A stretch of DNA of 64,000 nt, taken from positions 144,900-208,899 of the forward strand of contig JARVKI010000076.1 of NCBI GenBank assembly GCA_036674765.1, written 5' to 3'. This stretch comes from Seiridium cupressi (taxonomy: Eukaryota > Ascomycota > Sordariomycetes > Amphisphaeriales > Sporocadaceae). The notes below the pieces were generated by a model. That model saw only the letters and a list, made by a program, of their open reading frames with translations. It made no database searches and had not been told where the DNA came from. Both the position numbers and the translations under genes were made by a program. This document shows positions 49,710 to 62,100 of this stretch, in pieces. Within the stretch, counting starts at the first letter, position 1; every line of letters starts with the position of its first letter.

Positions 49710-51461
49710 TTAGTTTCCTCCTGTGCCAAGGCCTAGAGAAGCCTCATCAGGTTGGGCTGTGTTGTTGACATCAGTCGTGAATGGGACAGTAGACTGCAAG
49801 TTCTCTACACGACCAAGAAGAACCTCAAGCTGTCGGAATGCAACACTGGGCTGCCAGCCTGGCACTTCGTGGCCGCTCAAGGTGACGGTTGAGTATGTCA
49901 GACCTCGCTCAGTGTGAGTCGTGCCGAAGACGCCCATTCCGGTAGCGGTGCCCAAGTCGGGGTTGCTGTGGTATGGTGCGAACAAGGGCTCGGTGGGCCG
50001 TTCCTGGAATCCGAGCTGGCCGCCCCAGGTCATGTTTTGGATCACGAGCAGCGTCTGGTTCATGAGCAGCACCATGTCCAAAGTGCCGTGAACCAGCTGC
50101 ACGTTCTGCGTCTTGTCGATGACTTTGGGAATCTGTACCAAGCTGGACGATGGCGACTGATCGCCCGTAGGGAAGACGCCGTTCTTGCACATCTCCCAAT
50201 CCGTGTCCACCGGCACGTGCAGCGCCTGCTTCACCTCGGTCCGGTTGAAGTAAATGACTGGGGCCCCTGGTGGCGAGTATACGTTGCCTGCGGCAAAACC
50301 GAGCGGGTCGTACGGCTCGGGGCACTGCGCACTGACTTCGTAAACGTTGAAGCAGGGGTTCAGGTCCAGGATTGCGTCCCAGTAGTCGATGTAGCAGCCA
50401 GGTAGATAGTCGTCCTGGTCTGCATTGAGACCTGGCTGTGCTGTAGGTTGCAGGCCGGCGGGAGGGTAGACGAGGTACTCGTCGAGATAGTCGGCGAACC
50501 CGCAGTCCTGGTGCTGCTGGTGGATCTGCTCACTGAAGGACTGATTGAAAGGGAACAGGCCATGCCAGAAATCCATGAAAGGAACGGCAACAATGTCGCC
50601 GAATACGTCGCCGAGCACGCCATCATAGACGATCATACCACCGACGTCGAAGTACTCGGTGTCGTTCTGGTCGATCATGCCGCCGGCTATATACGGGCAG
50701 TACAGTCCGCCGTAGCTCTCACCCGTGATGTAGACCTTGTAGTTTTGCATGCCAAAGGTGTCGACAAAGTTCTTCCAGAAGCCCCTGAACTGGTCCGCAA
50801 CATCAAACTCATTGTGGGCCGTAGGTGTACCGAGATCGTAGCCCGTGCCCACCGGTTGATCAACCCAGATGACGTTGCTAAGATGGTGCCAACTCCATGG
50901 GTTGAGCTGTGGCTTGTAAGTCCCCGGTTGCCAGGTGATAGGACCATTCTCCTCCAACAAGGCAGACATGGACGAGCAGCCCGGCTATGATAATGTCAGT
51001 CTACAAACCCCCGTCATGCGAATTGAATTAGACTTACGCCGCCGGTGAACCAGATGACAATCTCCTCCTTGGCCGCCTCATTCGTCGAGGGAAAGAACCA
51101 GAAGAATATGTCGGTGTCATTCGAATTGCCGATTGGCAGCAGACCAGCATAAGATTCGCCAATATCAAAGTCCACATCTGGCAGTGCACTTCCATTGACG
51201 GCGAATCCTGTCGGCTTGTTAATCTCGAGCTACACTTGATAGATTCATGGATCACATACGCTCAGTCTTGTTAGTGAGGAACTTGTCACCGGATTGTCGC
51301 TTGATGACCTCGGCCACCTCCTCATGCGCGGTGGCAAGACCTTGCGTCCTCTTCTCTATCGTCTCATAATATTTCGCCAACTTGAAGCCTGGAGTGCCCG
51401 GCTTGGAGGCTGAGACAGCCGCGGCCGAAGCCAGCACGGCGACAACACTACTCCAGCGCAT
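49710..51461 (-). CDS. secreted serine carboxypeptidase, family S10
   Basis: Three exons, 51461-51260, 51207-51038 and 50984-49710, give 548 residues. The signal peptide is MRWSSVVAVLASAAAVSAS. A propeptide-like stretch (TIEKRTQGLATAHEEVAEV) precedes the mature fold. S10 landmarks: DIGESYAGLLPIGNSND, IVIWFTGGPGCSSMSALLEE (oxyanion-hole region), IWVDQPVGTGYDLGT, catalytic Ser in ITGESYGGLYCPYIAG, catalytic Asp in HGTLDMVLLMNQTL, and catalytic His in LSGHEVPGWQP. Many NxT/S sites and paired cysteines fit secretion. It trims C-terminal residues from peptides at acid pH. The overall form is that of secreted fungal S10 enzymes, not the vacuolar carboxypeptidase Y. The C-terminus ends in a Gly/Leu-rich tail without a clear GPI signal. 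The second-exon acceptor was chosen because only it restores FAVNGSALP. Confidence 0.93.
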
Positions 51462-52537
51462 CTTGATGTTTGCTAATTTGCAGGTACAGATGCAGAGGAT
51501 ATCAGATTGAAACAGTAGCCAAGATGGGACAAAAGTTTGGCTGAACTTGGCACTGAGACCCAGTATTTAAGGAAAATATGATTGCATTGCATACCCGCCA
51601 CCCATGTTGGATCAGTGCTATAGATCGACGAAGTCGGGGTAGTACCTGTAGAGTTCCCGCAAGATGGCGGCGGAGGGTTGCAACGGGCTGCCATATAGAG
51701 GCAAGTCAACATGCGATCAGCTAGGAAAGACGCTGCTTGAAGAACCCTCATCAGCTAAGGATCCCTGCCAATAGTTCACTTATTCATCCGAGGGTGTAAT
51801 ATGCCGCATAGTCTACGAGTACGTAATGGATCTTGACAACTTGAGCCGGTTAGGTGAATCGCCGCAGTCCTGCATTTGCGATGCGGGGGAAGGCTTTTGC
51901 TGTACTCCTCACTCCCAAGTCCTAGATGTTACGTGACTTGGGGACCAGGCAACAGGGGGCGGCAAGAGTAGCAAGCAGAGTTCGACTACACTCTGCACTG
52001 TAGCTACAATGGCCTTCTGGGTAGGTGGCAGGTGGCTGGTGGCCAAATACGCTGTGGAGTCGGATCTGCGCTCTGCATGCGATCGGACTGCCAAGACCGG
52101 AAGGTCCCGAGCTGTAATTCACTATACGGGACCTCAGGGGCGAATTAAACCTTCGGCAATTGCATGCCAATACAGCTGCTTAAATGACCTTGAATTTCTA
52201 GAAGATTGTCCCCGGGATTAGACTTTCGCCATTTCTGTTCTTCTGTCCCGCTCGATTGCTTACTATTACCCAAAGTCTGTGGGTCGAGTGTTTAAATCGT
52301 TACACGAAGGAAAGGTGTAAGAAATACGCATGATCCGAGCCGACACCTCAAAAGTCAGGTGTACCCTTGCACACGCGATCATCTTAGTGCGAGATCCAAC
52401 TGTGCCGACTCTATCCAAGCGAGGTCACCAGGAGCCGGATTGGTCTCATTAACTGTTGTCATGCATTCCCTAATGGACGAGAATCTGCTTTCCGGCGTCC
52501 GATCCGGGGGTATCCTTTGTTTGCTTACATGGCAAGA
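51462..52537. other. intergenic, no gene seen
   Basis: 1.08 kb between the carboxypeptidase start and the end of the wall-type protein, both on the minus strand. Short frames only; it holds the carboxypeptidase promoter. Confidence 0.5.
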
Positions 52538-54563
52538 CTAGTACCGGCTGATACCGCAACCGTAAGTGCAGTGCCCGCGCTTTGTCGAAACAGTAGTAGA
52601 GAAACCCGCTGGTGTGGAGTCGAGAACCGACAAGGTGAAATCAGTCGAGGCCGGCGGCGGAGAAGCTGTGAAAGTTGCCGCCACAACTCCGGAAACCGTC
52701 GAGGACACGGGAGGCGCTGGCGTCAGCTGAATACGATCGATCCAGAAGGTGTTGCTCTCCGCACCGTTCAGGTCATAATCGAAGGCCAGCTCGATCCAGT
52801 CCACAGTCGGGACGTAGATGGTTTGTATCCTCGTCCACGATGTACCCTCCTGCCAAGCAATGGCAGTTGCGATATTGATGTCGAACGAGTTCGCGGAGAG
52901 GAGAATTCGTGCCACATTCCGAAACTGGAACTTGACCCAGAATGAAACAAGATACCGTCTGCCCTCGTCCACGTCGTAGAGAGGACTGAACAGCTCGAAG
53001 CCAGACCTATCATTATCCGTACCTCTGGTTCTGTTCAGTGATACCCGGAAAGAGGTGCATGATCCGTCTGCGCCGTCGTTCAGAGCCCACCCGTAACGAG
53101 ACGTGCGAGGTTCAGCTACATCAAAGGACCATGGCGAGAAACCATCCTCGAAATCGCCATTCAGCACGCCGACGTTCTCTTGTAATCCAGGAGTGCAGCT
53201 TGGACCAGTGCTTGATGTGGTAGTGGACGCCGGAGTTGTGGCGGTAGTGGTGACCGGCACAATGATACTAGTAGTCGCAGAACTCGTCGAAGACGCACGA
53301 GATGTAAGCAGTGAAGGGTCGACACCCCGTGTCGTGGTCACCGTGATGACGGCGCTAGTGGTAAGGTCGGATGAACACGTGCTCGAGCTGTTTAGCAAGT
53401 CCGAAGTATTCGATGCCGTTCGCGTGATTACTGTTGGGTCACCAGTGACCCGAGTCACAGTGGTTAGAGTTGTGTTTGTCCATCTCGAGAACGAGCTCAA
53501 CTCGCTACAAGTCGAACTAAAAGAAGTCGATCGGTCTAATGATGCTGACATATCTGTAGACACTGTAGAGGAACATGAAGTAACGCTTTGATAGAGCACC
53601 ACCGTAGTCACGCTAGTGTTGGGAGAATTAACGGTAACAGTAGTGGTAGTAGCTTCCGAGCTCTTTGCTGAACTTGCACTCTGTGTTGTCGTGACTGTAG
53701 CCGTCACGGTATCTCCTGACGCTAATGTGGTAGTAGATTCTCTCTGTGAAGGGCTGCTGGAAGAAGATATGAAGTTTTCGCTGAGTGTCACAGTGTTGGT
53801 CGTTGTGGTGGAGAAGGCCAGGGTCACGATTGTTGTGATGGCTGACGAGCTAGTTCTAGCAACGGTTGAACCTGCCAGGGGGGATGTCTCAGTCCAGTTG
53901 ACAGTGCTGCTACCACCGCTGGTTCCAGAACTTGGATTATTGAGACCAACGCTTCCCGTGGTCTCTGCTGATGTACTCAAAGATGATCGACTCTCCACGA
54001 GAATGGACGTTGTAGTGGAGGTTATTGTATCTGCAATCGCGATCGAAGAGAGGGTGCATGCCGGCCCACACGCGCATGCTAATTATCATCTCAGTACCCT
54101 GGTGACGAAGCCAAGTTCTTCTGCAAGAGAATATGAGGCATCTTACCTGATAAATACTGGACCTTGTTGGTGCCGCCACATGCCCCAGTAGCACGTACCG
54201 GAAACTCGGAGGCATATACGTAACGATCATTCAGAGAGTTACAGAAGGCTACCTTTACGACTCTCGAGGTAAGTAGCATCCACTTTGGAAAGTGGGTAAC
54301 ATGTTTGAGGAATAAAGCAACGCGAGAAGGGGATGTTTATCCTCCGAGAGTCGCTTACCGCATTTGCCACAAGTTGAGGTGATTGGCAAGGGAAGAGTTC
54401 GCGGTGACAGCTATCAAAATCAGCAAAGATGGGTTTTATCGCGCTATTTGTTAAAACACTTCCACACGTACTCGTTTGCTTCACAGGCCGCATTACCACC
54501 AATTGGCAGTCCCGCGAATAGAATGGCGCCAAATAACTTTCCCACGCCTTCAAGACCAAACAT
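52538..54563 (-). CDS. secreted Ser/Thr-rich wall-type protein with N-terminal Cys domain and C-terminal carbohydrate-binding-like domain
   Basis: Four exons (54563-54472, 54410-54359, 54252-54147, 54078-52538) give 596 residues. A signal peptide ends near GLPIGGNA. Residues about 25-95 form a Cys-rich domain: CEANDCHRELFPCQSP, VAFCNSLND, GACGGTNKVQYLSACACGPA and a last Cys. It is the N-terminal module seen in many uncharacterised ascomycete wall proteins (C-x-x-DNC-x-R-A-hydrophobic type). A Ser/Thr/Val-rich stalk follows to about residue 380, surely O-glycosylated if made. Residues about 390-540 (VLNGDFEDGFSPWSF, VSFWVKFQFRNVARI, DWIELAFDYDLNG, FWIDRIQLTPAP) form a beta-sandwich of the galactose/carbohydrate-binding type. 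No GPI signal is visible; the end is RGHCTYGCGISRY. Probable role: adhesion or wall structure. The small first exons are inferred from splice signals. Confidence 0.72.
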
Positions 54564-55755
54564 GCTATCGACAGTTAGGGGCGTGTGATGACCAAGTAGA
54601 ATATATGCGCTAGGCTTGTCTTCAAGAACCTGCCTGGACAGAATCTAGCATTCGACTGGCATTTATAAAGTCCCCAGAGCAGCTGCAATGTATGCAGCTG
54701 AAAGTTTGGATGAATCCGGGATGATCCAGTACTCTGAGACCAATAAGTCACTGGTGTATTGCAAAGCTACTTCTGTACATCGTCGCCAAAAGTTACGTGG
54801 ACTGAGGAGCTTGGGCTGAGCTTGAGTGCATTCTGCATCGAGACTCGAGACTTAGACCGCACGACCTTCTGGTGTAACGTTCGAGCTGACACACAGGACC
54901 CGTGAGGCAGGAACAAAGACACCAATTAATATATGAATCTTTTCAAAGAAATATCTAAGTTGCACTTGTGTTGTCTGATCTCATCTACCACAACCTACTA
55001 ATGATGAGTATCGCTGTATTCTCATTTACCGTAATAGGAAATTGATTGTGAAGCCCAGTTTTAAAATATCGAAGACTCATATCCCTTCAGGAATAACAAT
55101 GGCACAATTTAATCGAGAAGAGACGGGGAGGGGGTGGGGTGTCACGTTTTAGTATGATCACTTTGAACTGCTTTAGCCACCCGAGTAAAGTCTGTATGAA
55201 TAGTTCATAGAACCACGGATCTTCAGAGCATCAATAATGACATAGATAATCATCTGCAAGATGCAAGAGGCTTTGGTTCAAACACGAGGTGGTAGCTCCA
55301 TAAAATGGAAAACAATATTTGGTGTGTTGTGGTAGCGGCTGTGTTCCCTTAGGACATCCAACGTACTCTGGACTACTGGACGTCCTCCAGGACTTCCCCT
55401 CCCGCCTGGATCGAGGGTGACCATATCTAAATCGGCTATCTGCGACAGAAAGAGCTGGGTCAATCTACAATATATTGCAGAAGTTGTTGGGCGCGATGTT
55501 TTATATGGTTGGCATCTTCTGATATTGTTGAACGGCCCCAAGGGCAGCTCGTAGTGTCACCCATCCCAACTGTAAAACCGGCAACTGCATTTGTTTTCGG
55601 TCAACGATTCAACTACAGCCTAATAGGTTGAACTAGTCATCCAGGGCATTTGGTCTCGCTCACACCTGTCATGGTGACCTTGTCTCAGGTTATATTCGTG
55701 ATAGTGGTGTTGTAGACGACGGGTGGCGAGTCGTTCGATTTCCTCGAAGGTTATA
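54564..55755. other. intergenic, no gene seen
   Basis: 1.2 kb, no supported gene. An 87-codon frame at 55278-55541 (minus) has no family content. It is the promoter side of the wall-protein gene. Confidence 0.5.
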
Positions 55756-57765
55756 TTATTTGATGATGAAATCCTGCTCCTGGGTGTCGGACATGCTTGA
55801 TATTTCTCCCTTCATTAATCCATACACATAGCATTCGGTCACCAGCCGATAAATTCTCGTCCTTGAGCCGGTCTCCGTCTTTCGCTCCGGGCTTCGTGAC
55901 CCCAACCATGTCGTGCCCTCACAATCATTCCCAAGCTGTCTCTTAGGAAGAACAACAGGAACATATCCGCCTTTGATCACGGCGACTGGATCGTTGGTTT
56001 CGGTACCTTTATTCGCCAAGCCAATATAGCCACGCTTTGTGATAAAGGACAGGCGCCCGTGACTCTCGGCAAAGATGTTATGGAACCAATCAACATTCAT
56101 CATCTCTGGGTGCAGCCTAAAGCCTTCCCATTGCATGACGCGCGTTTTATACAAATGCTCGAAGGCGCGATAGTATCTCTCTGTATCGGGCCGAGTTGCC
56201 GGTCGGTAGCCGCTGGAGAGGAGCCATTGGGTGAAAAAGCCTGAGATCCGGTTGGCAATAATGGTCTGCTTGAAAGCATCAATTCATGACCCACCAGCAG
56301 GGTACCGCATCATCTTTTGAGATTTAGCCACGACTGAACGATCGAGATGCGAAGGTAAAAGGGCGCGTGCTGCTTGGTACCACACACCGACCGCTTCATG
56401 CAGACGCATCGCGTGTTTATAATCCAGCGCTTCAGTCACGTGCATAATTGTTCCAAACAGCTTCCCGGACACGCTGATTGCGTTGCCGGGGAGGAAGTCC
56501 ACCGCCCTCGATACTTTGCCGCCTGCACGATACCTAGATCCCCCATCCTGCCAAAGAGGCCGCGACCTGAGGCCTGGGTTCCAGTCTGGCACCCAGGATG
56601 GAAGTGGCATTCTCTGATTCGCGATGCCGGCAGAGTAGAGCAAGTCCATTCCCTGCCTTCGCAAATATGAATCATGCGTATAATGATTATAGTTTGTCGG
56701 CATGGTATTGCTGAGCAGGTTCTGGGCAACTTGGATAAGCGCCTGTGACAAAGGAACCGTATAATCTGGCTGGACTAGCCTGTCGCTCATGCCCATATGA
56801 GAGTACACCTTGTCGCGTATTTCCATCACGTCGCACTGATGGAACTTGAATAGAAGCTTGACCAACGACTGATGCTTTCCTTTCTTCCACTTGTGCCGGC
56901 ATGTGTTGATGGCAAGTATGTGTTGGATGATCAAGGGTGGAGAAGTCTCTCCATTGATGAGAGTCCGAAGGTTTGGAGCACACGAGACGGATTGTAATAT
57001 GCGGATGAAATCATCCCAATCCAATTCGTCATCGCCGCAGATGAGCTTGATGCGCCGAGCGAGGACAGTTTCCTGGATGACCCAGGAACGGCGGAACCAA
57101 GGGCGCTGGAGGATTGAGCCCAGATCTGCCCAATCTTCATGATTCTAGCCTGTGAGATCTTCTTTCTCGGGCCAGTAGCTCTCAGCCGCAATAGGATACT
57201 GGCGTCGACGCCTCGGTTCGAGCGATGTAACGATCTTTCTCGCCAGCGCCATGCCAGTCTCACCACTTATATCCGCTCTGCCCAACCAAAAGATACCCGA
57301 ATCGGCATGCTGGTAGATTTCATCCATCAGCTGAACCTGCTGCCCACGCTCTATATCATTCCTCTGGTCAATGCACATTTGATCGACCCAGAGGATGGTC
57401 GGCTTGTCCCTCTTCCGCACATAAAGCAATGTGAGTGCAGACTGGGCATAATCGGCAAGCGATAGCCACTGCAGGTCACGTACTCCGGGCTTGAAGGAAG
57501 GCCCCACGCGTATGAGACGGTCAAATGTTTTGGGGCATAGTCGAGAGATGTGGGCAGAATTTGGCACGCAAGCGCCTCCTGGCCGGACGGGCTGTATTTT
57601 GAGAAGGCGGATCTCATCGGGTCCCCGAAGGGGCTTACACTTGTATCCGGCTAAGGGTGTGAACCCCCAGGATGGCGCGTGCACAGGAAACAATGGCCAG
57701 TGGCCATGTGCCCTCAAGCATGTACCGAATCCCAGAACTCGAAGGACACCGCGAAAAAAGCCCAT
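55756..57765 (-). pseudogene. heterokaryon-incompatibility (HET) domain protein, multiply broken
   Basis: One reading direction spans 2 kb. The N-terminus MGFFRGVLRVLGFGTCLRAH leads to DEIRLLKIQPV, the usual HET opening. The next 45 conserved residues (LACQILPTSLDYAPKHLTVS, YAWGLPSSPEYVTCSGYRLP) lie in a different frame, between about 57580-57595 and 57425-57445. The original frame then resumes with LYVRKRDKPTILWVDQMCID and QHADSGIFWLG, so two frameshifts cancel. A TAG at 57145-57147 precedes HEDWADLGSILQRPWF, RRSWVIQETVLARRIKLICG and the C-terminal region (SWVPDWNPGL). A TGA at 56284-56286 precedes IDAFKQTIIANRISGFF, and the frame continues to the natural stop at 55756. Intact HET proteins trigger cell death after fusion of unlike strains. 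This allele should be null unless readthrough occurs. Confidence 0.8.
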
Positions 57766-58844
57766 GCTCAGTGATCACCGCCCTTTGAAATGAACAACAG
57801 TGCTTTTCGCGGTGATCGGCTCACATCAAGTGTTATTGAACTGATAAGCTCTCCAGAAGATGCGATTCAGCTGACTGGCAAGATGCTGGATTGAATCTCA
57901 TCATTCGAGGTCCGGGGGTTCACATGAACTTGGATTATTAAAATATGGTTGAGGCGATGTCACTTTGCGCGCGTGGGAAAAGTTGTTCCCGAGGCTGTCA
58001 ATGCTGGTTCCTTTCTTGTTTAAGTATCTGATTAAACTCAACGTTTTAAGAATGCCTGACATGCTCGGTGGGCTTGTTGGATATACCGTTGACAGCCTCC
58101 GCTTCTCAATGGGATCCATCTCGAATCTGCCGCACCGCTGCAAACCCGGTGACGCTTTTGATCTCTCAGGGAGTTCAAAGTAGTGGGTATGATCGATTGA
58201 TGAGTCTTACGCTACTGGTAGCCGAAAAGCTGTCAAAGGAGATGTTCTCACCGACATCATGTCGTTTTGGTGGGTTTCCTAGTTGGAACTCGACCCTCAT
58301 CAAAACTATAACAGAGGGAAGGTCGATCTTCTTACTTGTAGCGATGGCAGCCACTTCGGATCGACCCAAGATTCGGCCCGAGACGTAATTGACGGCCATA
58401 GGACTCTTCTTAATCCCAGGTATTGTAGACATGAGATGCTGAAGAACACAATTCGTTTTGCCGAATTGAAGTGGGGTGCCAAGCCTTCCTTCGTTCAAGT
58501 CGGCTCCAATTGTGGCCACCCTAGCCTGAATGCGCTGTGGCTGGTCAAAGGCTGTGCGAGGTCACCAACATGAAACTTTACGGCAGAAGACATGGCAGAT
58601 TTCAATCTCGATAACTTGTCTCTCCCTGGTATTTGAACCTCGAGAATCACCGCCTTGATGCCTAATTAGGATCTATCTCAAATGACATTGCACAAGATTC
58701 GAATCCCTCAATGACCGAATCGCGCTGGATGGCATGAAATTTGTGTGTCCCGCTTGATACAAGGCTTACAGGCTTACCACTGCGTTTCATCACTGGCCAC
58801 AGCTCACCTCCAACCAACAAGCGCGTTATGCCACCGCGTCCATC
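57766..58844. other. intergenic, weak ankyrin-like trace
   Basis: 1.08 kb. A minus-strand frame at 58175-58519 contains IGADLNEGRLGTPLQF, which looks like one ankyrin turn (GAD-N followed by GTPLQ), but the repeat is not continued and the frame around it is not convincing. Nothing else recognised. Confidence 0.35.
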
Positions 58845-59141
58845 ATGGCGGTAAGTGTTTGCTAAGATATCTCGCGAAACATCCACTAATTGCATTCCTA
58901 GCAACAATACTCCTCAGTGCAGCCGATGACCGACGGGGGCCTGGAAATGGATTACGGTGGGCCATCCGGAGCCAACGACCAGCCATGGTGGCAGCGTGGT
59001 GCATGGGCAGAATGCTGCACTTGGTGTTTCATTTTCACGGACTGGGATGCCTTCTGCGGTGCTTGTTGCAGTTGCTGCACATGCGACTGCGACTGCGACT
59101 GCAGCAGCTTGGGAGACTGCTGTACCAGTTGCTGTAACTAA
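58845..59141 (+). CDS. small protein with a 16-cysteine C-terminal tail
   Basis: Exon 1 is just ATG GCG (58845-58850), followed by gtaagt. A 51-base intron with a ccactaat branch-like site and cctag acceptor joins to exon 2 at 58902, giving 81 residues that start MAQQYSSVQPMTDGGLEMDY and stop at 59141. The N-terminal 35 residues are polar and acidic and end in NDQPWWQRGAWAE. The last 46 residues contain 16 Cys in CC, CxxC and CDCDCDC arrangements (FCGACCSCCTCDCDCDC, then CCTSCC). There is no signal peptide, so secretion by the classical route is unlikely. The layout recalls metallothionein-like or small cysteine-rich tail proteins of fungi, but no family match is certain. The coding potential rests on the clean intron and the biased composition. 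A repeat of CGACTG hexamers encodes the Asp-Cys run. Confidence 0.6.
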
Positions 59142-62100
59142 TGTAGCTCCCGCAACTTGTGATGGGAGCTTTCAGAATTGCCCTTGAAATCACATTCGCT
59201 GGGAATGTCCGCTGATGTATTGGCACTATCCCTATCCAGCACGTGATCCATACATTTAGTGATCCACCCGCCGCCGAAGATCAGGAGTCCGCCCCCGGGA
59301 CACAAGCATCCGGAAATACTACATTGGGGTTGATTTATGTTAGCACCCCGTGCGATTATTAGGAGCAATGCTTGGACTTCGATATACTGCTCTCTTAGCT
59401 GGCAGCCGCTGGTCGGCCGTGTTCGACTAGACCTGCGCCCAACCCAATAGCGATCACTGGGCCGCCCCGGGATCCCAAGACAATACAGTACCTGGTGCGA
59501 TTAGCCCACGTTCACTGCGGTGAGGAAGGAGGCCCAGTTGGTCAGATTACATGCATAGCATAAGTATTACCTTTACAGCATCAACCATGATTGGCGTATA
59601 CAACATAGAGATAGGCGATAGCAAGTTTCACCGAGTGAAGAATATACACATTCGAGATCTTGATAGGGCTACTGATATCGTCGCTTTGGGTGCTTCCAAT
59701 TGGTGCCTCATGGTCTGAAAACCATTTATGCATTGAGAGTTGTGAAATGGGCTAAGCTGGGGGAGTGCAATCCCAAAGAATGCCTCCTCGAAGGTACTCA
59801 TCGCACATCAGCACGCCTTCCCATCTTTACACACAGAGAGAAGTTTCGACGTCATGATCCACTCATCGATTCGAAGAGCAGTGAGAGCCGTTACTGCCTA
59901 CGAGGGTCGTACGGGGAAATATAAATGAAACTGCTGTTCTTCCGCTCTTCTTTTCTTCTCCTTTCGCTCTATGTTCCCCACCGCCGACGTTAATGTCTCT
60001 CGTCTCATTTCCTCTACAACCCCTCCCATATCACTCCAATCCAAATCCCGTCCATGCTAACCCATGCTAACTCATGCTAACTCATGCCAACCTAACAGTG
60101 CAAGGCCACACCTCGAGTCACTTGTCAGGTCTCCGCCGTCATCCAGATCCTGCCGGTGCACTTTGACTCCTGACTGACCTCGGTCCCATAGTCTTGAGTT
60201 CGGTAGCGTGTGGCAGATTAACATGATCTTCCGGTTCCCAACGGGACACCTAGCGAAGGATTCCTTCATGACTCTCGTGGTTCTAGGGGATCAGTCATCT
60301 CGTCGAACTGTGACGCCCTTGTAGTTAGATATCTTTCAATGCACGGTAGTTTTCTTTGATAGGTGCGACCATGAACCTCAGCGATCTCACTACTGACTTA
60401 AGTGTTCAATTTTCCAGACATACACAGGTGGGCAGCCAGGAATCATGCATGTGTAAACGGGTACTCAAGTAGGCATGAATGTTAGGCGTCGTCGCTGTTC
60501 AGTCTTTCTCGAGGTCATCTCACCCCGTGCCTATTTCTGCTTAAAACAAAGACACGGCCGAAACTTGGTGCGAGGGTGACAGGTGTGTAGTTGCCCAGAA
60601 TGAAGGGTGCTACGCTGCACTCCTGCGTGTAGGTACTTGCTGAGCTATCGTGAGTACCTGCTTCGTGGCTATGATCACAGCATTCGGATACCGGTAGCCG
60701 ACACGCATTGAATTATATGTATCTATCCACGAAGGAGAAAATCAACTCGACTGAAGTTACTGTGATTCTCAATAAAATGTCTTGAACGGGCGGGTCGCAG
60801 CCATGATTGGTGTTTTGGCCAAGCCGCACGCCAACTACCTAGTTAATTATCGATGTGGTGTGACTACGGTGACGGACGGTCACCAGTCATGACTTGCCAA
60901 ACCCAGGTAAAAGCTGCCTACTGGATCAAATATGTTGTTTTCGCTCTTTCTTCCCTTTCTACACTCATGGGTTTAATTTAGGTGGTCGTTGGGACTCGGA
61001 AGAGAACGTATATAGGAGACCTGGATGTTTTATCGTCATATAGCTCGTCCAGCCTCCATTTCAGAAATTTTGGGTCAAGAATTGATTTCTGCAAAGTTAG
61101 GGCAGTGATGATCGCCAGCTTAAGACAAAACACTGCTACGTACATTGCCGCGGCCGGTCCCAGAGACCGAGTGCAATATCTGAGCCCTTCTTTGAATACG
61201 AGCCCAACAAATTATCCCGGCGCTGGTCCGAGTGGGTTTGGTGGGATTGCAGGCTGAACCCGGCCAGGAGACTGGAGGAACACGACGCCGAGATGGAAAA
61301 GGTTGGACTTTATCGTATTCAATGGCCTAGGAGAGGTCTGATTGTCGAGAAGACTGTCGGACTGTCAGACTGTACTTGCCGTAGTTAGACGTACATCTCA
61401 TTAACGCAAGCCTAAATACGGGTGCAGACGCTTTGGCATAGTCCTCGCGAAACTGCCTCACCTTTCTGTCCATAGGCCTGGCATCTTCGTCCGCTCCTTC
61501 ATAGGCCAGCCGTCGCAACAACTGGCCTTATTCTCAAAGAGCCCTCCCTGGTTTACCCTTGCGGGATCGACGCAGACTACACCCATGCGGCTTGTCGCAA
61601 TTACCAAAGGAGAAGCCTCCGCAGACGCTCAGGCCAATAAAGCATGCTTAGCTGGAACTACAGTCTGAGTCAGCGGTGCGTACAGCAAAACTCGAAATTG
61701 AAGCCATCCGGAATGGCATCTTAGCGGTGGTTAATGATCCGCGTGGATTAGCCATCAACAATGCCATTTGTTTTACCGTCCGAAACGAGAATGAACATTT
61801 GCTTCAAGACCACGCTTTATTTACAGCGGCAAAGTATCTAACACGCAGCCATGCACGAGCCGCACGAGGGTTATAGCGCTACGGCAGCTGTTCGAGATAC
61901 TCATCGTGACAACCTACCATGAATCCAAGTCCTCGCGGATATTGAACCCATAATACATTCACTCGCTGGTGTATACTCGATTTACTGTAATATTCGTATC
62001 CTATGGAAATCTTAGACAAGCTCAACTGTCAAACCATGTAACCTAACCTAGGCTAGTTGGTTGCTCCGTCAGAGCGCCTGGTCGTGGATACGCCGGCAAC

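Noticed and set aside
50448..50990. 180-codon plus-strand frame opposite the S10 carboxypeptidase
   Set aside because: The minus strand carries the complete catalytic triad and the family landmarks; the plus frame is a shadow.
53103..54191. Val-rich plus-strand frames opposite the wall-type protein
   Set aside because: They arise from reverse reading of Ser/Thr-rich codons; no start context or family.
58175..58519. Possible ankyrin repeat (IGADLNEGRLGTPLQF) on the minus strand
   Set aside because: Only one half-convincing turn, no second repeat in frame, no domain partner found.
61327..61521. Minus-strand frame with an acidic/basic helix (REDYAKASAPVFRLALM)
   Set aside because: Too short and without a partner exon or recognised motif.
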